A stretch of 42,746 nt of DNA from contig CAZOWW010000031.1 of NCBI GenBank assembly GCA_964583765.1, positions 1 through 42,746 of the forward strand, given 5' to 3'. Positions within the stretch are counted from its first letter, which is position 1, and the number at the start of each line of letters is the position of its first letter. Made by a program: the position numbers and the translations under genes. Below the pieces are notes generated by a model. It ran no database searches, had not been told where the DNA came from, and saw nothing but the letters and a program-made list of their open reading frames with translations. The stretch comes from CAZOWW01 sp964583765 (lineage in GTDB: Bacteria; Actinomycetota; Actinomycetes; Actinomycetales; Kineosporiaceae). Below, one piece after another: positions 39,842 through 42,746 of the stretch.

Positions 39842-41890
39842 TCAGATGCCCGTCATCCGGTCTCGCACCGCACGGCGGCGTCCCTCTGCCGCGGTCAGCT
39901 CGGCGAAGGCGGTCAGCGCGTCCGGATCGTCCGGTTCCATCCGCTGCACCCGGCTGCGCAGGGTCGCGATCTCCCGCGTGACCTGGAGCTCCACGAGCCG
40001 CAGCACCACGGTCTCGACGTAGCGGGCGAGCGAGCTGTCCCCGTCCGTCGGCAGTGGTTCGACCGCGAGTTGGGTCACCAGCGCGGCCACCGGTGCGGGC
40101 GCGGCGTCCCGGACCGCCTCCGCCCAGGCCTGCGCGGGCAGTTCCCTGGCCGCAACCGGTCCTCCGGCGCCCAGGACGGCATCGTGCACCGCCCGGAAGG
40201 CGGGCACGGTGAAGGCGGCCGGGTCGAGGGTGTCGGCGTCCCTCGCGGGCACCAGGCCCGGCACCTGCACCAGGCACCGGAGCACCTCGTACTCCACCCG
40301 CACCACCGGGTCACGCAGATCGGGCGGGGACGACGCGAACCCCGGATCGCCGGCAAGGCCCCCCGCGCCGAGGGCGGCCGACCGTGCACCCCGTCCCGCG
40401 GCTCTGTCCCCCAGCGGACCGCCACCGGGAAGGCCTGCCGCCCGGCCGCCCGAACTCCCCTGCCCGGGTGCGTTCCCCTGGCCACCGGTGCTCCCGGGAC
40501 GGCGACCTCCCCCGACCCCACCAGGGGCGCTCCCGTCCGCCGTCGACTCGTTCGCGCCCCGCACGGCCCTGGCCACCGCCCGCAGCACCGGCTCGGGTTC
40601 CATGCCGAGCCAGCCGGCGAGCAGGCGGGCGTACTCCGGGCGCAGCGACGCGTCCCGGATCCGGGCCACCATGGGCACCGCGCCCCGCAGGGCAGCCACC
40701 CGGCCCTCGGCGGTGTTCAGGTCACGCCCGGCCAGGGTCGAGCGGATCGCGAAGGCGAACAGGGGCTTGCGGGAGTCGACGAGCTCGCGCAGGGCCTCGT
40801 CGCCCCGGCGCTGGCGCAGGTCGCAGGGGTCCATGCCGTCGGTCGCGACCGCCACGAAGGTCTGCGCCACGAACCGCTGGTCCTCGTCGAAGGCACGCAG
40901 AGCGGCCTTCTGGCCCGCGGCGTCCCCGTCGAAGGTGAAGACGACCTCGGTGCCGCGCGTGCCGTCGTCCCCGAGCAGGCGGCGCACGATGCGGATGTGG
41001 TCGGCACCGAAGGCCGTGCCGCAGGTGGCCAGCGCGGTCGTGATCCCGGCGAGGTGGCAGGCCATCACGTCGGTGTACCCCTCGACCACGACGACCCGGC
41101 GCAGCCGGGCGATGTCCCGTTTGGCCAGATCGACCCCGTAGAGCACCTGCGACTTGTGGTAGAGCGCGGTCTCGGGGGTGTTGAGGTACTTCGCCTCGAT
41201 CCGGTCGTCCTCGAAGAGTCGCCGGGCACCGAAGCCCACGGTGTCCCCCGTGACATCCCGGATCGGCCAGATCAGGCGCCCCCGGAACCGGTCGTACAGC
41301 CCCCGTTGCCCCCGCCCGGCCAGTCCGGAGGAGACCAGCTCCTCCTCGGTGAACCCACGCCCACGCAGGTGCCGCAGGGTCGCCTCCCCCGAGCGCGGCG
41401 CGAAGCCCACGGAGAACAGCTCCGCGGCGTCCCGGTCGAACCCGCGGTCGGCCAGGAAGGCACGGGCGGGCTCGGCCTCCGCCGTGGTCATGAGCTGCTC
41501 GGCGAAGTACGCGGCCGCGACCCGGTTGGCCTCCAGCAGGCGCTGTCGCTGGCCGACCTGCTCCCGCCGGGAGGTGGTCCGGCCGTCGTCGTCCTCGTAC
41601 CGCAGGGTGAAACCCAGGCGGGCCGCGAGTCGCTCGACGGCGTCCGCGAAGTCGAGGTGGTCGACCTTCTGGACGAAGGCGATCACGTCCCCGCCCTCAC
41701 CACAGCCGAAGCAGTGCCACAGTCCGACCGCCGGACGCACGTGGAAGGACGGCGTGCGCTCGTCGTGGAACGGGCACAGCCCGCGCATCGAACCGACCCC
41801 GGCCGGCTTGAGGGTCACGTGCTCGGCCACGACCTCGTCGATGTGCGTGTGCTCGCGGACGTGCTCGACGTCCTCCCGACGGATCCGCAC
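39842..41890 (-). CDS. dnaG: DNA primase DnaG
   Basis: 682 residues from GTG 41890, preferred over GTG 41896 because GAGGAG ends only just before the latter. It makes RNA primers for chromosomal replication. N-terminal zinc-binding domain LCPFHDERTPSFHV to WHCFGCGEGGD with C-x2-H...C-x2-C ligands; RNA polymerase core with YDRFRGRLIWPIRD; TOPRIM motifs VVVVEGYTDVMA (metal-binding Glu) and VFTFDGDAAGQKA (DxD). Residues about 430-520 form a Gly/Pro-rich linker unusual in length, then a helicase-interaction domain. Its presence confirms that this side is chromosomal. Confidence 0.96.
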   Translation of the reverse strand: MRIRREDVEHVREHTHIDEVVAEHVTLKPAGVGSMRGLCPFHDERTPSFHVRPAVGLWHCFGCGEGGDVIAFVQKVDHLDFADAVERLAARLGFTLRYEDDDGRTTSRREQVGQRQRLLEANRVAAAYFAEQLMTTAEAEPARAFLADRGFDRDAAELFSVGFAPRSGEATLRHLRGRGFTEEELVSSGLAGRGQRGLYDRFRGRLIWPIRDVTGDTVGFGARRLFEDDRIEAKYLNTPETALYHKSQVLYGVDLAKRDIARLRRVVVVEGYTDVMACHLAGITTALATCGTAFGADHIRIVRRLLGDDGTRGTEVVFTFDGDAAGQKAALRAFDEDQRFVAQTFVAVATDGMDPCDLRQRRGDEALRELVDSRKPLFAFAIRSTLAGRDLNTAEGRVAALRGAVPMVARIRDASLRPEYARLLAGWLGMEPEPVLRAVARAVRGANESTADGSAPGGVGGGRRPGSTGGQGNAPGQGSSGGRAAGLPGGGPLGDRAAGRGARSAALGAGGLAGDPGFASSPPDLRDPVVRVEYEVLRCLVQVPGLVPARDADTLDPAAFTVPAFRAVHDAVLGAGGPVAARELPAQAWAEAVRDAAPAPVAALVTQLAVEPLPTDGDSSLARYVETVVLRLVELQVTREIATLRSRVQRMEPDDPDALTAFAELTAAEGRRRAVRDRMTGI

Positions 41891-41896
41891 ACGCAC

Positions 41897-42320
41897 CTCC
41901 TCGGTGTCCTGGTGGACTCGGTCCCCGCATCCCGGGGGACTCGGGCCTGCGTCCTGGTGATCCGGCCAGGGTCCTGGTGGACTCGGGCCCTGCTCCCGGT
42001 GATCCGGGCCTGCGCCCCGGTGGTTCAGGCCCCATGTCCGAGAGCCTCCCGGCTGCTGGCGAGTCTAGGACGCCCCGACGGCCAGGACGGCCGGGCCGCG
42101 AGCGGACCGCTGGGCAGGCCGCGAGCGGACCGGCGGGCTGCCGGAGAAGGGGGAAAGCAGGGGGGCGGAAGCGGACGAAACCGTCCGGCCACCGGCTGCC
42201 CCGGACTAGAGTTCTAGATCACATATCGTGAGCGACTCGGGCGGGAACGTCCCGGTGCCGACGTACGTCCTGACCGATGCTGCGAGCGAGGGTGCCCGCA
42301 CCCGTCCAGAGGAGCCGTCA
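41897..42320. other. 424-bp divergent intergenic region dnaG / SPFH gene
   Basis: It holds the tandem repeats near dnaG, a second short repeat CCGCGAGCGGACCG (about 42096 and 42118), then the only AT-richer pocket, CTAGAGTTCTAGATCACATATCGTGAG at about 42208-42234, the likeliest place for promoters. No gene is seen. Confidence 0.35.
41906..42035. repeat. degenerate tandem repeats upstream of dnaG
   Basis: About six units of 20-22 bp, variants of GTCCTGGTGGACTCGGGCCT. GTCCTGGTGGACTCGG occurs exactly at 41906 and 41971, and GTCCTGGTGATCCGG at 41951 with a close variant at 41994. They occupy the dnaG leader and would be in its transcript if the promoter lies beyond 42035. Read on the minus strand they encode a Gly/Pro/Ser/Arg-rich repeat in another frame, with no sign of being translated. 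Confidence 0.5.
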
Positions 42321-42746
42321 GTGCCATCATCCAGCGTCACCGGCATATCTGCCGCCGTTCTAGCCGCCATCGTCCTGCTCAGTCTGCTGCGCTCGATCCA
42401 CGCCATCGGGGCTGCCGAGGTCGGCCTCGTCACCAAGCGCATGGGCCGCCGTCTGCGGGACGACCAGCCGCTCGCCTTCCACGGCGAGGCCGGTTACCAG
42501 GCCAGGTTGCTCATGCCCGGCCTGCGCTTCAAGCTCTGGCCGATCTTCTCGGTCTCCAAGCACCCGTGGGTGCAGGTGCCGGCCGGGGGCATCGGCGTGA
42601 TCGTCTCCCAGGTCGGCGCCCCACTGCCGATCGGCGCCAAGACCGCCACGTATCACGCGGACTTCGGTAACTTCACCGATCTCGGGGTCTTCCTCGCCAA
42701 GGGTGGCCAGAAGGGCATCCAGCGCCCGGTGCTGCCCACCGGTTCG
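42321..42746 (+). CDS. SPFH/band-7 (flotillin-like) membrane protein, partial
   Basis: First 142 residues of a gene cut by the right edge. GTG start with GAGGAG about 8 nt upstream. N-terminal membrane helix (ISAAVLAAIVLLSLLRSI), then the start of an SPFH domain: AEVGLVTKRMGRRL, YQARLLMPGLRFKLWPIF and VPAGGIGVIVSQVG. The V-x-x-G-x-x-G-V-I pattern is typical of flotillin-type scaffold proteins, which form oligomeric membrane microdomains. The C-terminal coiled coil is not in view. Divergent from dnaG. Confidence 0.75.
   Translation, partial: MPSSSVTGISAAVLAAIVLLSLLRSIHAIGAAEVGLVTKRMGRRLRDDQPLAFHGEAGYQARLLMPGLRFKLWPIFSVSKHPWVQVPAGGIGVIVSQVGAPLPIGAKTATYHADFGNFTDLGVFLAKGGQKGIQRPVLPTGS

Noticed and set aside
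41906..42035. CRISPR array
   Set aside because: Units are tandem and degenerate with no distinct spacers, and no cas gene is present.

Overview
This is high-GC actinomycete DNA: G/C-ending codons, many GTG starts, GTGA/ATGA-coupled operons, a GlnR-type operator before amt, and actinobacterial families throughout. Genus cannot be fixed from the sequence. The window has two parts that meet at a half tRNA gene at 23764-23808.

Positions 1-23808 look like the right-hand part of an integrated conjugative element; its left end lies outside the window. Backbone (1-11221, + strand): a DUF4913-like protein, small ORFs, a prim-pol replication protein, a C5 DNA methyltransferase, an SpdB/DUF2637-like membrane protein and a 1584-residue MobF relaxase-helicase. 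Two minus-strand genes of unknown function (2747-3907) interrupt the backbone. The SpdB-like 3' part and the relaxase 5' part carry a dense cluster of the palindrome CCGATCGG on both sides of a 388-bp spacer, which may be the transfer origin. Cargo (11298-23376): an HTH/NB-ARC/TPR regulator with small neighbours, then a visibly lower-GC block with a DUF2235 alpha/beta hydrolase, a restriction-nuclease/NACHT protein, a membrane-anchored Nudix-like protein and a PD-(D/E)xK-like protein. That block reads as a defence island. The 3' half of a tRNA-Met gene at 23764-23808 without its 5' half is the expected scar of an element integrated at a tRNA 3' end; the intact tRNA and the integrase should lie off the left edge.

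From 23809 the DNA looks chromosomal. It opens with a homologue (about 85% DNA identity by eye) of the gene carried inside the element at 3422-3907, then a secreted protein with two carbohydrate-binding modules and no enzyme domain, about 1 kb of decayed sequence with a truncated ABC ATPase, a ParB-like small protein coupled to a cation/proton antiporter, a three-gene operon around a b6-type split cytochrome b, and a lipoprotein pair (thioredoxin plus DsbD-N-like).

The remaining genes are mostly on the minus strand: a B12-binding radical SAM protein, amt-glnB behind four GlnR half-sites, tRNA-Asn, a four-gene polar amino acid ABC operon and dnaG. A divergent SPFH/band-7 gene is cut by the right edge. 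No CRISPR array, intact insertion sequence, rRNA or integrase was seen.
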